58,604 bases of DNA from JARRQB01 sp965368585 (GCA_965368585.1 CBDUNM010000015.1:1-58604); one strand, 5' to 3'; positions 8,074 to 18,210 are shown, counted from the stretch's first letter. A program made the numbers and translations. The notes: generated by a model not told the origin, from the letters alone.

Positions 8074-9567
8074 TCAGAAGCGCTCCAGATGAGGGAATTT
8101 CAGCTGGCCGTGATGCACGTGCATGGCGCCGAATTCCGCGCACCGGGCCAGGGTGGGAACGGCCTTGCCCGGGTTGAGCAGGCCTTTGGGGTCGAATACC
8201 GCCTTCACCTCGTGGAAGCGGGTCAGCTCCTCGGGCGGGAACTGCACGCACATCTGGTTGATCTTCTCCATCCCGACGCCGTGCTCGCCGGTGATGGTGC
8301 CGCCGACCGCTACGCAGAGTTCCAGTATCCTGCCGCCCAGGTCTTCGGCCTTTTCGAGTTCGCCGGTGTTGTTCGCATCGTAGAGGATCAGCGGATGCAG
8401 GTTGCCGTCGCCGGCGTGGAACACGTTGGCCACGCGCAGTCCGAACTGATGGGAGAGATTTTCTATTTCAGTCAGCACGTGCGCCAGTTGTTTGCGGGGT
8501 ATGGTGCCGTCCATGCAGTAGTAGTCGGGCGATATGCGTCCGACGGCGGGAAAGGCGGCCTTGCGCCCGGCCCAGAAGCGCATGCGCTGCGCATCGTCCG
8601 TCGCGGTGCGGACTTCGGTCGCGCCGGAAGCCAGCAGCAGGTCCTTGACCCGTGCCATGTCTTCCGCGACCTCCGCCTCGCTGCCGTCGACCTCGCACAG
8701 CAAAATGGCCGCGGCGTCGGTGGGGTAGCCGGCGTGCACGAAATCCTCCGCGGCGCACAACGACGGATTGTCCATCATCTCCAGCCCGGCCGGTATGATG
8801 CCTGCGGCAATCACGTTCGCAACCGCCTCGCCGGCCTTGCTGACGTCGGCGTAGGCGGCCATCGCGACTTGCGCACGCTGCGGGATCGGCAGCAGCTTGA
8901 CGGTGATTTCGACGACCACGCCGAGCATGCCTTCGGAACCGGTAAACAGCGCCAGCAGATCGTACCCCGGCGCGTCCAGGCCGCCGCCGCCCAAGGTGAC
9001 CATTTCGCCATCGATGGTGACCACCTTGAGTGACAGCAGATTGTGCACCGTGAGGCCGTACTTCAAACAATGCACGCCGCCGGCGTTCTCCGCGACATTC
9101 CCGCCGATCGAGCACGCGATCTGCGAAGACGGGTCGGGGGCATAGTACAGGCCGTAGGGCTTGGCCGCTTCGCTGATGGCCAGATTGCGGACCCCCGGCT
9201 GGACCCGCGCGCGCAGGTTGTCGACGTCGATTTCCTGGATGCGGTTGAAGCGCGCCAGGGACAGCAGTACGCCGTCTTCGCGCGGCAGCGCGCCCCCCGA
9301 CAGACCGGTTCCGGCGCCGCGTGCCACCACCGGGACCTCCTCGTCGCGGCAGATACGCATCACCTGCTGCACCTGCTCGACGCTCTGCGGGAGCGCGACG
9401 AACAGCGGCACGTGGCGGTAAGCCGACAATCCGTCGCATTCGTAAGGACGCAATTGGTCGGTCTCGCTCAGCAGTTCGTCGGCGGCGAGTACCCGGCGGA
9501 GCAGGGACTTGAGCCGTGCCTTGCGGGCGGGTTCCACCGGCAGGGTCGCATCGGCAAGGTTGTTCAT
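8074..9567 (-). CDS. glcD: Glycolate oxidase subunit GlcD
   Basis: 497 aa, the usual length. FAD-binding signature residues are clear: VARGAGTGLSGGALP, PGVRNLAISEAAKPYGLYYAPDPSSQ and IGGNVAENAGGVHCLKYG. The C-terminal FAD-oxidase domain carries HAGDGNLHP and GEHGVGMEK. This is the catalytic (S)-2-hydroxy-acid oxidase subunit acting on glycolate. It is followed directly by glcE, so the two are co-transcribed. The D-lactate dehydrogenase subfamily is related, but the adjacent GlcE supports glycolate. Confidence 0.95.
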   Translation of the reverse strand: MNNLADATLPVEPARKARLKSLLRRVLAADELLSETDQLRPYECDGLSAYRHVPLFVALPQSVEQVQQVMRICRDEEVPVVARGAGTGLSGGALPREDGVLLSLARFNRIQEIDVDNLRARVQPGVRNLAISEAAKPYGLYYAPDPSSQIACSIGGNVAENAGGVHCLKYGLTVHNLLSLKVVTIDGEMVTLGGGGLDAPGYDLLALFTGSEGMLGVVVEITVKLLPIPQRAQVAMAAYADVSKAGEAVANVIAAGIIPAGLEMMDNPSLCAAEDFVHAGYPTDAAAILLCEVDGSEAEVAEDMARVKDLLLASGATEVRTATDDAQRMRFWAGRKAAFPAVGRISPDYYCMDGTIPRKQLAHVLTEIENLSHQFGLRVANVFHAGDGNLHPLILYDANNTGELEKAEDLGGRILELCVAVGGTITGEHGVGMEKINQMCVQFPPEELTRFHEVKAVFDPKGLLNPGKAVPTLARCAEFGAMHVHHGQLKFPHLERF

Positions 9568-9680
9568 GAGGCCTTTTCCAGTCGCTTGACGCTAATTCTC
9601 GAGTATGACGACCCGGGTGGCAATGCCTACCGCGCAAATCGTGGTGCAGCGTGCCGCCGCGGGATTCGCCCCGCTGTGCG

Positions 9681-12044
9681 TCAGGCCTTCTGGCCGGCCA
9701 TGTACAACCAGGTTTCGACCACGCTATCGGGGTTGAGTGAAACGCTGCTGATGCCGCGCTCCAGCAACCACTTGGCGAGATCGGGGTGATCGGACGGTCC
9801 TTGCCCGCAGATCCCGACATATTTATCCCGGGCACGGCAGGCGCTGATGGCCATATCGAGCATTTTCAGTACCGCGGGGTCGCGTTCATCGAAAGATGCC
9901 GCGACCAGCGACGAATCGCGATCCAGGCCCAGCGTCAATTGGGTCATGTCGTTGGAACCGATCGAAAAGCCGTCGAAGTGTTCGAGGAATTCGTCGGCCA
10001 GCACGGCGTTCGAGGGCAGCTCGCACATCATGATCAGGCGCAAATCGTGCTTGCCCCGTTCGAGGCCGTTTTCGCGCAGCACATCGACCACCGCGGCCGC
10101 TTCTTTCAGGGTGCGCACGAAAGGGATCATCAGTTCCACGTTCGTCAGCCCCATCTCGTCGCGGACGTATTTCATGGCCTCGCATTCCCAGTCGAAGCAC
10201 TCGCGAAAGGATTCGGCGATATAGCGGGAGGCCCCGCGGAAGCCGATCATCGGGTTCTCTTCGTCGGGCTCGAACCGCGCACCGCCGACCATGTTGGCGT
10301 ACTCGTTGGATTTGAAATCGGACAGCCGCACGATTACCGGGTTCGGCCAGAAGGCGGCCGCGATGCTCGCGACGCCCTCGACGATCTTGGACACGTAGAA
10401 CTGCTTCGGGCCGCCGTAGGCGCTGATGCGCTGGCCGATGAATCGCTGATCCTGATCCGACAGGGTGTCCAGATTCATCAATGCCTTGGGATGGATGCCG
10501 ATCATGTTGCTGATGATGAATTCCAGCCGCGCCAGGCCCACGCCGTCGTTGGGGATCTGGCAAAAGTCGAACGCCCGGTCCGGGTTGCCGACGTTCATCA
10601 TCGTCTTCACCGGGATCTCCGGCATGTTGTCCAGCGAATGCTCGGTATGTTCGAACGACAGTATCCCGTCGTAAACGAACCCGGTGTCGCCCTCCGCGCA
10701 GGAGACCGTGACCTCGGCGCCGTCGGCGACCGCTTCGGTGGCGTCGTTGCAACCGACGACCGCCGGCACGCCCAGTTCGCGGGCGATGATCGCCGCATGG
10801 CAGGTGCGCCCGCCCCGGTTGGTCACGATGGCCGCAGCGCGTTTCATGATCGGCTCCCAATCCGGGTCGGTCATATCGGTCACCAGCACATCGCCGGGTT
10901 GTACCTCGTCCATCTGGTCCAGGCTGTCGATGACGCGTGCCTTGCCCGCGCCGATCCGCCCGCCGATCGAGCGCCCTTCGGCAAGCACCCGGCCGCGTTC
11001 CTTCAGGTCGTAGCGTTCAATCACGTTGCTGGCGCGGCTTTTGACCGTTTCAGGCCGCGCCTGGACGATATAGAGCTTGCCGTCGATACCGTCTTTGGCC
11101 CATTCGATGTCCATCGGGCGATCGTAGTGCGCTTCGATGGACACGGCCATACGCGCCAATTCCTCGACTTCGGCGTCCGAAATGCAGAACAGATGCCGTT
11201 GGGTCTCGTCCACGTCGACCGTTTTCACCGGACTGCCGCCGTCGGCGTCGTAGATCATCTTGACCGCCTTGCCACCGACGTTACGCCGCAGCACGGCCGG
11301 TCTGCCGGCTGCCAGCGTCGCCTTGTGTACGTAGAACTCGTCGGGATTGACGGCCCCCTGCACGACCATCTCGCCCAAGCCGTAAGAACCGGTGATCAGG
11401 ACCACGTCGCGGAACCCGGATTCGGTGTCCAGCGTGAACATGACGCCGGAGGCGGCAATATCGGAACGGATCATTTTCTGGATGCCGGCCGACAGGGCGA
11501 CCAGGCCGTGATCGAAGCCCTGATGCACCCGGTAGGCAATGGCGCGATCGTTGAACAGCGAAGCGAACACCTCGTGGATGGCCCTTTTCACGTTGGCGTA
11601 GCCGGAGACGTTGAGGAAGGTCTCCTGCTGGCCGGCGAAAGAGGCGTCGGGCAGGTCTTCCGCGGTCGCGGACGAGCGTACCGCCCAGGTGACTTCCGCC
11701 CCGTACTGCGACTCGAGCCGTTCGAAGCGCTGGGCGACGGCCGCTTCCAGCGCCGGTTGGAACGGCGTCTCCATGACCCACTGGCGGATCTGGCTGCCGG
11801 TCCTGGCCAGGGCCTTCACGTCGTCGACATCGAGCGCCGCCAGTGCGGCGTTGATGCGGTCCGCCAAGCCGTCGGTCGCGAGGAACTCCCGGTAGGCGTG
11901 TGCGGTGGTGGCGAAGCCGTTGGGAACGACTACATGCGTGCCGGCGAGATTGCGGATCATCTCGCCCAGCGAGGCGTTTTTGCCCCCGACCCGCTCGACG
12001 TCATCCATACCGAGCTGGTCGAGATCGATCACATAGTCGTTCAT
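9681..12044 (-). CDS. ppsA: Phosphoenolpyruvate synthase
   Basis: 787 aa. The N-terminal ATP-binding domain starts MNDYVIDLDQL and includes VGGKNASLGEMI. The central swivelling domain carries the phospho-histidine in GGRTCHAAIIARELG (His about 416). The C-terminal PEP/pyruvate-binding barrel contains GFRGASRY, PFVRT and SIGSNDMTQLTLG. The enzyme converts pyruvate + ATP to PEP + AMP + Pi for gluconeogenesis. The divergently transcribed neighbour is its regulatory kinase/phosphorylase PpsR, the normal pairing. It lies 113 nt upstream of glcD on the same strand and could share expression with glycolate salvage. Confidence 0.97.
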   Translation of the reverse strand: MNDYVIDLDQLGMDDVERVGGKNASLGEMIRNLAGTHVVVPNGFATTAHAYREFLATDGLADRINAALAALDVDDVKALARTGSQIRQWVMETPFQPALEAAVAQRFERLESQYGAEVTWAVRSSATAEDLPDASFAGQQETFLNVSGYANVKRAIHEVFASLFNDRAIAYRVHQGFDHGLVALSAGIQKMIRSDIAASGVMFTLDTESGFRDVVLITGSYGLGEMVVQGAVNPDEFYVHKATLAAGRPAVLRRNVGGKAVKMIYDADGGSPVKTVDVDETQRHLFCISDAEVEELARMAVSIEAHYDRPMDIEWAKDGIDGKLYIVQARPETVKSRASNVIERYDLKERGRVLAEGRSIGGRIGAGKARVIDSLDQMDEVQPGDVLVTDMTDPDWEPIMKRAAAIVTNRGGRTCHAAIIARELGVPAVVGCNDATEAVADGAEVTVSCAEGDTGFVYDGILSFEHTEHSLDNMPEIPVKTMMNVGNPDRAFDFCQIPNDGVGLARLEFIISNMIGIHPKALMNLDTLSDQDQRFIGQRISAYGGPKQFYVSKIVEGVASIAAAFWPNPVIVRLSDFKSNEYANMVGGARFEPDEENPMIGFRGASRYIAESFRECFDWECEAMKYVRDEMGLTNVELMIPFVRTLKEAAAVVDVLRENGLERGKHDLRLIMMCELPSNAVLADEFLEHFDGFSIGSNDMTQLTLGLDRDSSLVAASFDERDPAVLKMLDMAISACRARDKYVGICGQGPSDHPDLAKWLLERGISSVSLNPDSVVETWLYMAGQKA

Positions 12045-12154
12045 CAGAGTCGGTCCTCTATTTCGTTTCGTGACGCGCGTGAAATGTGTTTGGTTCTGAC
12101 GACGGGTTCAGAGTACGCTTGCGGCAGTGCAGCACCGATGCGAATTCTAAGGCA

Positions 12155-12976
12155 ATGAACCGTACACTGTTCTTGATCTCAGACAGAACCGGGATCACGG
12201 TCGAAACCATGGTCCACACGTTAATGACTCAGTTCGACGACCCGCCGGAGCGACGCATCACGCTGCCATTCGTCGACAATCTGTCAAAGGTAAATGCCGC
12301 GGTGCAACAAATCAACCGCGCGGCCGATCACGACGGCTCCCGACCGCTGGTCTTTTCGAGCCTGATCATCGCCGAACACCGGGAAGCGCTGAAACGCGAT
12401 TGCAAAGGCGACGTGTTCGATTTCTTCGACGCCTTTCTGCCGCAGCTGGCCAAGGCGATCGGGTTGAAGCCCAAGGAGACGGCAGGCTTGAGTCACGGCA
12501 TGGGGGCGATCGACGCCTACGATCAGCGCGTCAGCGCGGTGAACTTCGCCCTGAACTACGACGACGGCGCGAAACTGAGTCATCTCGAGCAGGCCGATAT
12601 CATTCTGATCGGCGTGTCGCGCTCCGGCAAGACGCCGACCTGCCTCTATCTGGCCATGCACTACGGCGTGCTGGCGGCGAACTACCCACTGACCGAGGAG
12701 GATTTCGAACGGCACGGTCTGCCCGAGAAGCTGCGCGCGCACAAGGTTAAGCTGTTCGGCTTGACCATCGCGCCGGAACGCCTGCAGAAGATTCGCGCAG
12801 AACGCCGCCCCGGTTCCCGCTACGCCGTGCTCGCCCGCTGCCGGACCGAGCTGCTGGAGGCGGAACATCTGTTTAAAATGAACAGCATTCCCTACATCGA
12901 CTCGACCGCCATCTCGATCGAGGAAATGGCCGCCGCGATCATGCACCAGAGCGGAATCGCGCGCCGGATATATTGA
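12155..12976 (+). CDS. ppsR: PEP synthase regulatory protein (kinase/pyrophosphorylase)
   Basis: 273 aa from ATG 12155, preceded by TAAGG; the E. coli protein is of similar size. The sequence opens NRTLFLISDRTGITVE and carries a P-loop-like GVSRSGKTPTCLYLA, both hallmarks of the DUF299/PpsR family. These bifunctional proteins inactivate PEP synthase by ADP-dependent threonine phosphorylation and reactivate it by Pi-dependent dephosphorylation. Divergent from ppsA with about 110 nt between the start codons, so both promoters must lie in 12045-12154. Confidence 0.96.
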   Translation: MNRTLFLISDRTGITVETMVHTLMTQFDDPPERRITLPFVDNLSKVNAAVQQINRAADHDGSRPLVFSSLIIAEHREALKRDCKGDVFDFFDAFLPQLAKAIGLKPKETAGLSHGMGAIDAYDQRVSAVNFALNYDDGAKLSHLEQADIILIGVSRSGKTPTCLYLAMHYGVLAANYPLTEEDFERHGLPEKLRAHKVKLFGLTIAPERLQKIRAERRPGSRYAVLARCRTELLEAEHLFKMNSIPYIDSTAISIEEMAAAIMHQSGIARRIY

Positions 12977-13100
12977 TTTCCTGGCTGGCGCTGGTGCGTG
13001 AACGCAGCAGCGTCAACCGCGATCTGCATCGCTGCGCGGGCAAGCTTTGCGGCTGCGTGGAGCGACGCTCCGGCGGAAGACCGGCTTGGCCGTATCTATC

Positions 13101-14735
13101 TCACGTCACCACGTCGGGCTCGGTGCGCCCGGTGCGGGCCTCGATCTCTGCGATCTCGTTGGCCAAGGCCGCCAAGTCGCCGAGCGCCACGTCCAGATCG
13201 GAAAACAGCTTGTCCCGGTCGGGCTCGTAGTGCTCCAGATAGACTCGCAGCGTGGCGCCTTCGGTGCCGGTCCCGGACAGCCGGTACACGATACGCGCCC
13301 CGTCCGCAAAACAGATGCGTATGCCCTGGTGCTCGGTCAGCGAGCCGTCGACCGGGTCGGTGTAGGCGAAATCGTCGGCGAGCGAGACCGATCGTCCGCC
13401 CAGTCGGGTTCCGGCCAACACCGTGACCTTTTCCCGCAGCGCGCCCATCAGTTCGTTGGCGGCATCGCTGTCGACGCGCTCGTAGTCGTGGCGGGCGTAG
13501 TAGTTGCGGCCAAACCGTTGCCAGTGTTCTTCCAGGATCTGACCCGCGGACTGCTGTTTCACCGCGAGCAGGTTCAGCCAGAACAGCACGGCCCACAGGC
13601 CGTCTTTCTCGCGCACGTGGTCGGAACCGGTGCCGAAACTTTCTTCGCCGCACAGCACGATCTCGCGTGCATCCAGCAGATTGCCGAAGAACTTCCACCC
13701 GGTGGGCGTTTCGTAACAGTTGATTCCCAGCGCGTCGGCCACACGATCGACCGCCTGGCTGGTCGGCATCGAACGGGCGACGCCCGGCAGGCCCTCTTTG
13801 TAACCCGGAATCAGATGCGCGTTCGCCGCCATGATGGCGAGGCTGTCGGAGGGGGTGACGAAGCAGCCGCGGCCGAGAATCATGTTGCGGTCGCCGTCGC
13901 CGTCCGAAGCGGCGGCGAAGTTCACGGCATCTTCGCCGCGCGTCATCGCCACCAGCGTCGCGGCATGGACCAGGTTCGGGTCCGGGTGTCCGCCGCCGAA
14001 GTCCTCTTTCGGTATCCCGTTGATCACCGTACCGGGTTCCGCGCCCAGGGTCTTTTCAAGAATCTCTCTGGCGTAGGGCCCGGTCACGGCATGCATGGCG
14101 TCGAAGCTCATGCGGAACAGCCCCGAATTGAACAGTTGATGAATCGCGTCGAAATCGAACAACTCCTGCATCAGCTCGGAATAATCGGCAACCGGGTCCA
14201 CCACGCTGATCCGCATGCCCTCGAGCGTCGTGTCGCCGATCGCGTCGAGCTCCACATCGTCGGTATCGAGCGTCAGGTAGCGGTCGATGACCTGGGTACG
14301 CGCGAAAATCTCGTCGGTGACGCCCTGCGGCGCGGGTCCGCCGTTGGCGACATTGAACTTGATACCGAAATCATGCTCGGGTCCGGCCGGGTTGTGGCTC
14401 GCCGAGAGAATGATGCCGCCGTTTGCCCGGTTCTTGCGGATCAGGTGGGATGCGGCGGGTGTCGACAGGATACCGTTGCGCCCGACGATGACCCGCCGCA
14501 CGCCATTGGCGGCGGCCAGGCGTAGGATGATCTGCACGGCGGTGACGTTGTAATACCGGCCGTCCCCGCCGACGACCAGGATCCCGTCCCGGAGACCGGC
14601 CTGGGTATCGAATATCGCCTGAACGAAATTTTCCAGGTAATGAGGCTGTTTGAAGGTCTTGACTTTCTTACGCAGCCCGGATGTGCCGGGCCGCTGGTCA
14701 AGAAACGGAGTCGAATGCATGGTGATTGTGGTCAT
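13101..14735 (-). CDS. pgm: Phosphoglucomutase (alpha-D-phosphohexomutase family)
   Basis: 544 aa from ATG 14735, with CAGGG just upstream; the second ATG at 14720 is possible. Phosphoserine motif SASHNPAG (Ser113), metal loop DGDGDRN, sugar-binding GEESFGTGSDH and a C-terminal phosphate-binding RLSGTGTEGATLR are all present. It interconverts glucose-1-phosphate and glucose-6-phosphate for glycogen, trehalose or cell-surface sugar synthesis. The length fits the eukaryote/cyanobacteria-type Pgm. Convergent with ppsR; the 124-nt gap between them shows no clear terminator. Confidence 0.95.
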   Translation of the reverse strand: MTTITMHSTPFLDQRPGTSGLRKKVKTFKQPHYLENFVQAIFDTQAGLRDGILVVGGDGRYYNVTAVQIILRLAAANGVRRVIVGRNGILSTPAASHLIRKNRANGGIILSASHNPAGPEHDFGIKFNVANGGPAPQGVTDEIFARTQVIDRYLTLDTDDVELDAIGDTTLEGMRISVVDPVADYSELMQELFDFDAIHQLFNSGLFRMSFDAMHAVTGPYAREILEKTLGAEPGTVINGIPKEDFGGGHPDPNLVHAATLVAMTRGEDAVNFAAASDGDGDRNMILGRGCFVTPSDSLAIMAANAHLIPGYKEGLPGVARSMPTSQAVDRVADALGINCYETPTGWKFFGNLLDAREIVLCGEESFGTGSDHVREKDGLWAVLFWLNLLAVKQQSAGQILEEHWQRFGRNYYARHDYERVDSDAANELMGALREKVTVLAGTRLGGRSVSLADDFAYTDPVDGSLTEHQGIRICFADGARIVYRLSGTGTEGATLRVYLEHYEPDRDKLFSDLDVALGDLAALANEIAEIEARTGRTEPDVVT

Positions 14736-14963
14736 GGCGCCCTGATTTCTTGCTATCGCGCGGATCTCGTTCGCGTATTTGAACACAGAAATGCCTTGTC
14801 CAGTACTCCCCCGCGGACCTCGATTCTCGTTGTCTTCGGTTTGAAAACCCTCTACGGCTCCGCCGTCGCGCCGGTTTTTTTCGACCAAGGGGTTTAAATC
14901 GACAACTAAGCCCTTATTAGATGGGGTTAACCGATTACCACCCGATTTCGCTGAGGAGAACCG

Positions 14964-16877
14964 ATGACCATGACCGTCGATGCCCATAAAGAAACGCTCG
15001 ATTTTCAGGCCGAGGTGAGCCAGGTCTTGAACCTGGTCATACGTTCGTTGTACTCGAACAAGGAAATCTTTCTGCGCGAGTTGATCTCGAATGCGTCCGA
15101 TGCGGCCGAAAAACTGCGCTTCGAGGCGCTCACCGACGATGCCTTGTACGAGCAAGATCCGAATCTTAGGATTCGGGTTGCGGTCGACCAGGAGGCAGGC
15201 ACCATCACCGTCAGCGACAACGGCATCGGCATGAGTCGTCAGGAGGTGTCGGAGACCATCGGCACCATCGCCAGTTCGGGAACCAAGCGGTTTCTCGAGA
15301 AGCTGTCCGGTGACGAAACCAAGGACAACGCCCTGATCGGCCAGTTCGGTGTAGGTTTCTATTCCGCGTTTATCGTCGCCGACCGGGTGACCCTGACCAC
15401 CCGGCGCGCCGGCTTGGGCGCGGAACACGGCGTGCGCTGGGAGTCGACCGGCGAGGGCAGCTACAGCATCGAAACCGTGGAAAAGGCACAGCGCGGCACC
15501 GAGGTGGTGCTGCACCTGCGCGACGACGAAAAGGAGTTCGCCAACGGCTATCGGCTGCGCGGCATCATCAGCAAGTTTTCCGATCACGTCGCCATTCCGG
15601 TGGAAATGCTCGAAGACGTGCCGCCCCCGGCAGAAGGCGAGGAAGCCAAGGCGCCGGACTGGGAGCAGGTCAACAAAGGGACGGCGTTGTGGCAACGCAA
15701 CAAATCCGATATCAAAGACGAGGAATACCACGAATTCTACAAGCACATCGGCCACGATTTCGAAGACCCGCTGGCGTGGGTGCACAACCGCGTCGAGGGA
15801 ACCAACGAATACAGCGCGTTGCTGTTCGTTCCGGCGCGTGCGCCGTTCGATCTGTGGGACCGCGACCAGAAGCACGGCGTCAAGCTTTACGTGCGGCGGG
15901 TGTTCATCATGGACGAAGCCGAAAAGCTGATGCCGCACTACCTCAGATTCGTCAAGGGAGTGGTGGACTCGGACGATTTGCCGCTCAATGTATCGCGCGA
16001 AATCCTGCAGCACGATAAAAAGATCGATGCCATTCGCGGGGCGAACGTCAAGCGGGTGCTGAGTCTGCTCGAGAAAATGGCCAAGGACGAACCCGAAAAG
16101 TACGAAAAATTCTGGGGCGAGTTCGGACGGGTGCTGAAAGAAGGTCCGGCCGAGGACTTCGCCAACAAGGAGAAGATCGCGGCGTTGCTTCGCTTCGCCT
16201 CGACCAAAGGCGACGCAGACAAGGAACACGTGGCGCTCGACGACTACCTGTCGCGCATGCCGGAAAAGCAGGACAAGATCTATTACATTACGGCCGATTC
16301 CATGTCCGCGGCGCGCAACAGTCCCCATCTGGAGGTGTTCAAGAAAAAGGATATCGAGGTGTTGTTGCTCACCGACCGCGTCGACGAATGGCTGGTATCG
16401 CACTTGAGCGAGTACAAGGGAAAGCACCTGCAATCGGTGGCCAAGGGGGCGCTGGACCTGGGCGACCTGGCGGACAAGGAAGAGCAGGAGCAGGCGGAAA
16501 AAGCCGCGGAGGAGCACAAGGACCTGATCGAGCGCCTCAAACAAGCCCTCGGCGAGCGCATCAAGGAGGTTCGGGTTTCGACGCGTTTGATCGAATCTCC
16601 CGCTTGCCTGGTAGTGGACGACTACGATATGAGTCAAAACCTGGCCCGGGTCTTGAAACAATTGGGCCAGGACGCACCCATGCCGACGCCGATCATGGAG
16701 ATCAATCTGGAGCATCCGCTGGTGGGTAAGATGGAAGCGGAATCGGATCAGGAGCGCTTTGGTGAACTTGGGCAGTTGCTGTTCGATCAGGCGCTGCTGG
16801 CCGAGGGCGGCCAGTTGGAGGATCCCGCGGCCTTCGTGCATCGCTTGAATCGCGTGATGCTGGACATGTCGAACTGA
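14964..16877 (+). CDS. htpG: Hsp90 chaperone HtpG
   Basis: 637 aa, full length. The N-terminal GHKL ATPase has ELISNASDAAEKLRF, DNGIGM, GTIASSGT and GQFGVGFYSAFIV; the middle domain has LYVRRVFIMDE and LPLNVSREILQ; the C-terminal dimerisation domain includes ESPACLVVDDYDMS. GAGGAG lies before the ATG. It is a cytosolic ATP-dependent chaperone, homodimeric. The 228-nt upstream gap to pgm contains its promoter, but I could not identify a convincing sigma-32 element. Confidence 0.98.
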   Translation: MTMTVDAHKETLDFQAEVSQVLNLVIRSLYSNKEIFLRELISNASDAAEKLRFEALTDDALYEQDPNLRIRVAVDQEAGTITVSDNGIGMSRQEVSETIGTIASSGTKRFLEKLSGDETKDNALIGQFGVGFYSAFIVADRVTLTTRRAGLGAEHGVRWESTGEGSYSIETVEKAQRGTEVVLHLRDDEKEFANGYRLRGIISKFSDHVAIPVEMLEDVPPPAEGEEAKAPDWEQVNKGTALWQRNKSDIKDEEYHEFYKHIGHDFEDPLAWVHNRVEGTNEYSALLFVPARAPFDLWDRDQKHGVKLYVRRVFIMDEAEKLMPHYLRFVKGVVDSDDLPLNVSREILQHDKKIDAIRGANVKRVLSLLEKMAKDEPEKYEKFWGEFGRVLKEGPAEDFANKEKIAALLRFASTKGDADKEHVALDDYLSRMPEKQDKIYYITADSMSAARNSPHLEVFKKKDIEVLLLTDRVDEWLVSHLSEYKGKHLQSVAKGALDLGDLADKEEQEQAEKAAEEHKDLIERLKQALGERIKEVRVSTRLIESPACLVVDDYDMSQNLARVLKQLGQDAPMPTPIMEINLEHPLVGKMEAESDQERFGELGQLLFDQALLAEGGQLEDPAAFVHRLNRVMLDMSN

Positions 16878-17059
16878 GGGCACGGCAGCGGCCGCCGACC
16901 CGCCGCGTGTCATGGGTCGACGGCCGATTGTGCAGTCGCAACATAAGCCGACCGTATTCAGCTATTCGCACGCTCGTTTGGTTCCGGCGGTCTACCTGTG
17001 GCAGACTCCGCGCTGCGTTGTGAACGACAATTCCAGATAACCGAAAGGAGCATACCTAC

Positions 17060-17707
17060 ATGCGCGTCATCCTGTTGGGCGGACCCGGTGCCGGCAAGGG
17101 CACCCAGGCGAACTACATCAAAGAGCGTTACCGGATTCCTCAGATCTCGACCGGTGACATGCTGCGCGCCCACGTGAAGTCGGGCAGCGACCTGGGCAAG
17201 GCGGCCAAAAAGATCATGGACGAGGGCGGTCTGGTATCGGACGACATCATCATGGGCATGGTGAAGGAACGGATAAAGGAAGACGACTGCCGTAACGGTT
17301 ATCTGTTTGACGGATTTCCGCGCACCATCCCGCAGGCCGAGGCCTTGAAGGAGGCGGGCATTCCCATCGATGCGGTGGTCGAGATCGACGTGCCGGATGA
17401 TGAAATTATCAAACGCATGTCCGGTCGGCGCGTGCACCTCGCTTCCGGGCGCACTTATCACGTCGTTTTCAATCCGCCCAAGGTCGAAGGCAAAGACGAC
17501 GCGACCGGAGAGGATCTGATCCAACGCGACGATGATCAGGAAGATACCGTCAAAGCACGGTTGAAGGTCTACCACGATCAGACCGAACCGCTGATCAGTT
17601 TCTACTCCAAGGAAGCGGCCGCCGGCAACTGCAAATACGTCAAGATCAATGGTGTCGGAGGGGTCGACGAGATTCGCGACGGCATCTTTGCGGGCCTCGA
17701 CGGCTGA
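17060..17707 (+). CDS. adk: Adenylate kinase
   Basis: 215 aa. P-loop GGPGAGKGTQ at residues 7-16, NMP-binding STGDMLR and DGFPRT, and a long LID (about 120-160) of the non-zinc gammaproteobacterial type (GRTYHVVFNPPK) followed by RDDDQEDTVKARL. It catalyses ATP + AMP to 2 ADP. AAGGAG is 10 nt before the ATG. Upstream is htpG, which in many gammaproteobacteria is also the neighbour of adk. Confidence 0.98.
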   Translation: MRVILLGGPGAGKGTQANYIKERYRIPQISTGDMLRAHVKSGSDLGKAAKKIMDEGGLVSDDIIMGMVKERIKEDDCRNGYLFDGFPRTIPQAEALKEAGIPIDAVVEIDVPDDEIIKRMSGRRVHLASGRTYHVVFNPPKVEGKDDATGEDLIQRDDDQEDTVKARLKVYHDQTEPLISFYSKEAAAGNCKYVKINGVGGVDEIRDGIFAGLDG

Positions 17708-17841
17708 GGTGGTATGCGCCGGAGCCGGACACGAAACCCGGCTCGCGCCCGCCAGTTGCGGCGGGGCCGGCGGCACAAAAATATTTAAGATCTTTCTGAT
17801 ACACTAACGGTTAACACACCAAGCGATCCGGAGACCGATTC

Positions 17842-18210
17842 GTGGCTGTCGTCGAACTCACTAAAGACTCATTTGAAGCAACTGTCACCGACAACAATTT
17901 CGTGATCGTCGATTTTTGGGCGCCCTGGTGTGGTCCGTGTCGTTCGTTCGCGCCGGTGTTCGAGAAAGTGTCCGAGGACAACCCGGACATCGTCTTTGCC
18001 AAGGTGAACACCGAGGACCAGCAGGAAATCGCCGCGCATTTTCAGATTCGCTCAATTCCGACATTAATGATCTTCCGCGACAAGGTCATCATCTTCAGCG
18101 AAGCGGGCGCGTTGCCGGAAGGGGCGTTTCGCGATCTGGTGACCAAGGCGGGTGAACTCGACATGGCCGAAGTGCGCAAACAGATCGAAGAGCAGCAAAC
18201 CTCCGCTTGA
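17842..18210 (+). CDS. Thioredoxin-like protein with CGPC site
   Basis: 122 aa, GTG start preceded by CCGGAGA. A thioredoxin fold with WAPWCGPCR (Cys30 and Cys33), the cis-Pro loop in RSIPTLMIF and a C-terminal tail longer and more charged than E. coli TrxA (AEVRKQIEEQQ). It is predicted to be a cytosolic protein-disulfide reductase. It is a second-line thioredoxin rather than clearly trxA, since the segment after the active site (SFAPVFEKV) differs from the usual KMIAP. A TACACT-like -10 lies at 17800-17805. Confidence 0.9.
   Translation: MAVVELTKDSFEATVTDNNFVIVDFWAPWCGPCRSFAPVFEKVSEDNPDIVFAKVNTEDQQEIAAHFQIRSIPTLMIFRDKVIIFSEAGALPEGAFRDLVTKAGELDMAEVRKQIEEQQTSA

Noticed and set aside
9786..12158. 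A 790-codon plus-strand open frame opposite ppsA
   Set aside because: Its residue pattern (His/Gln/Val/Asp-rich) is the antisense shadow of ppsA, which has full catalytic motifs.
12977..13100. Third copy of the 139-nt repeat between convergent ppsR and pgm
   Set aside because: The setting is similar, but the sequence does not align with the two copies.
14736..14963. Sigma-32 heat-shock promoter for htpG
   Set aside because: A CCCCATCT string exists but on the wrong strand, and no CTTGAA-like -35 is suitably spaced on the + strand.
13101..16913. A 1270-codon minus-strand open frame spanning pgm and the antisense of htpG
   Set aside because: Only the part up to 14735 is pgm; the remainder is the mirror of the well-supported htpG gene in GC-rich DNA.
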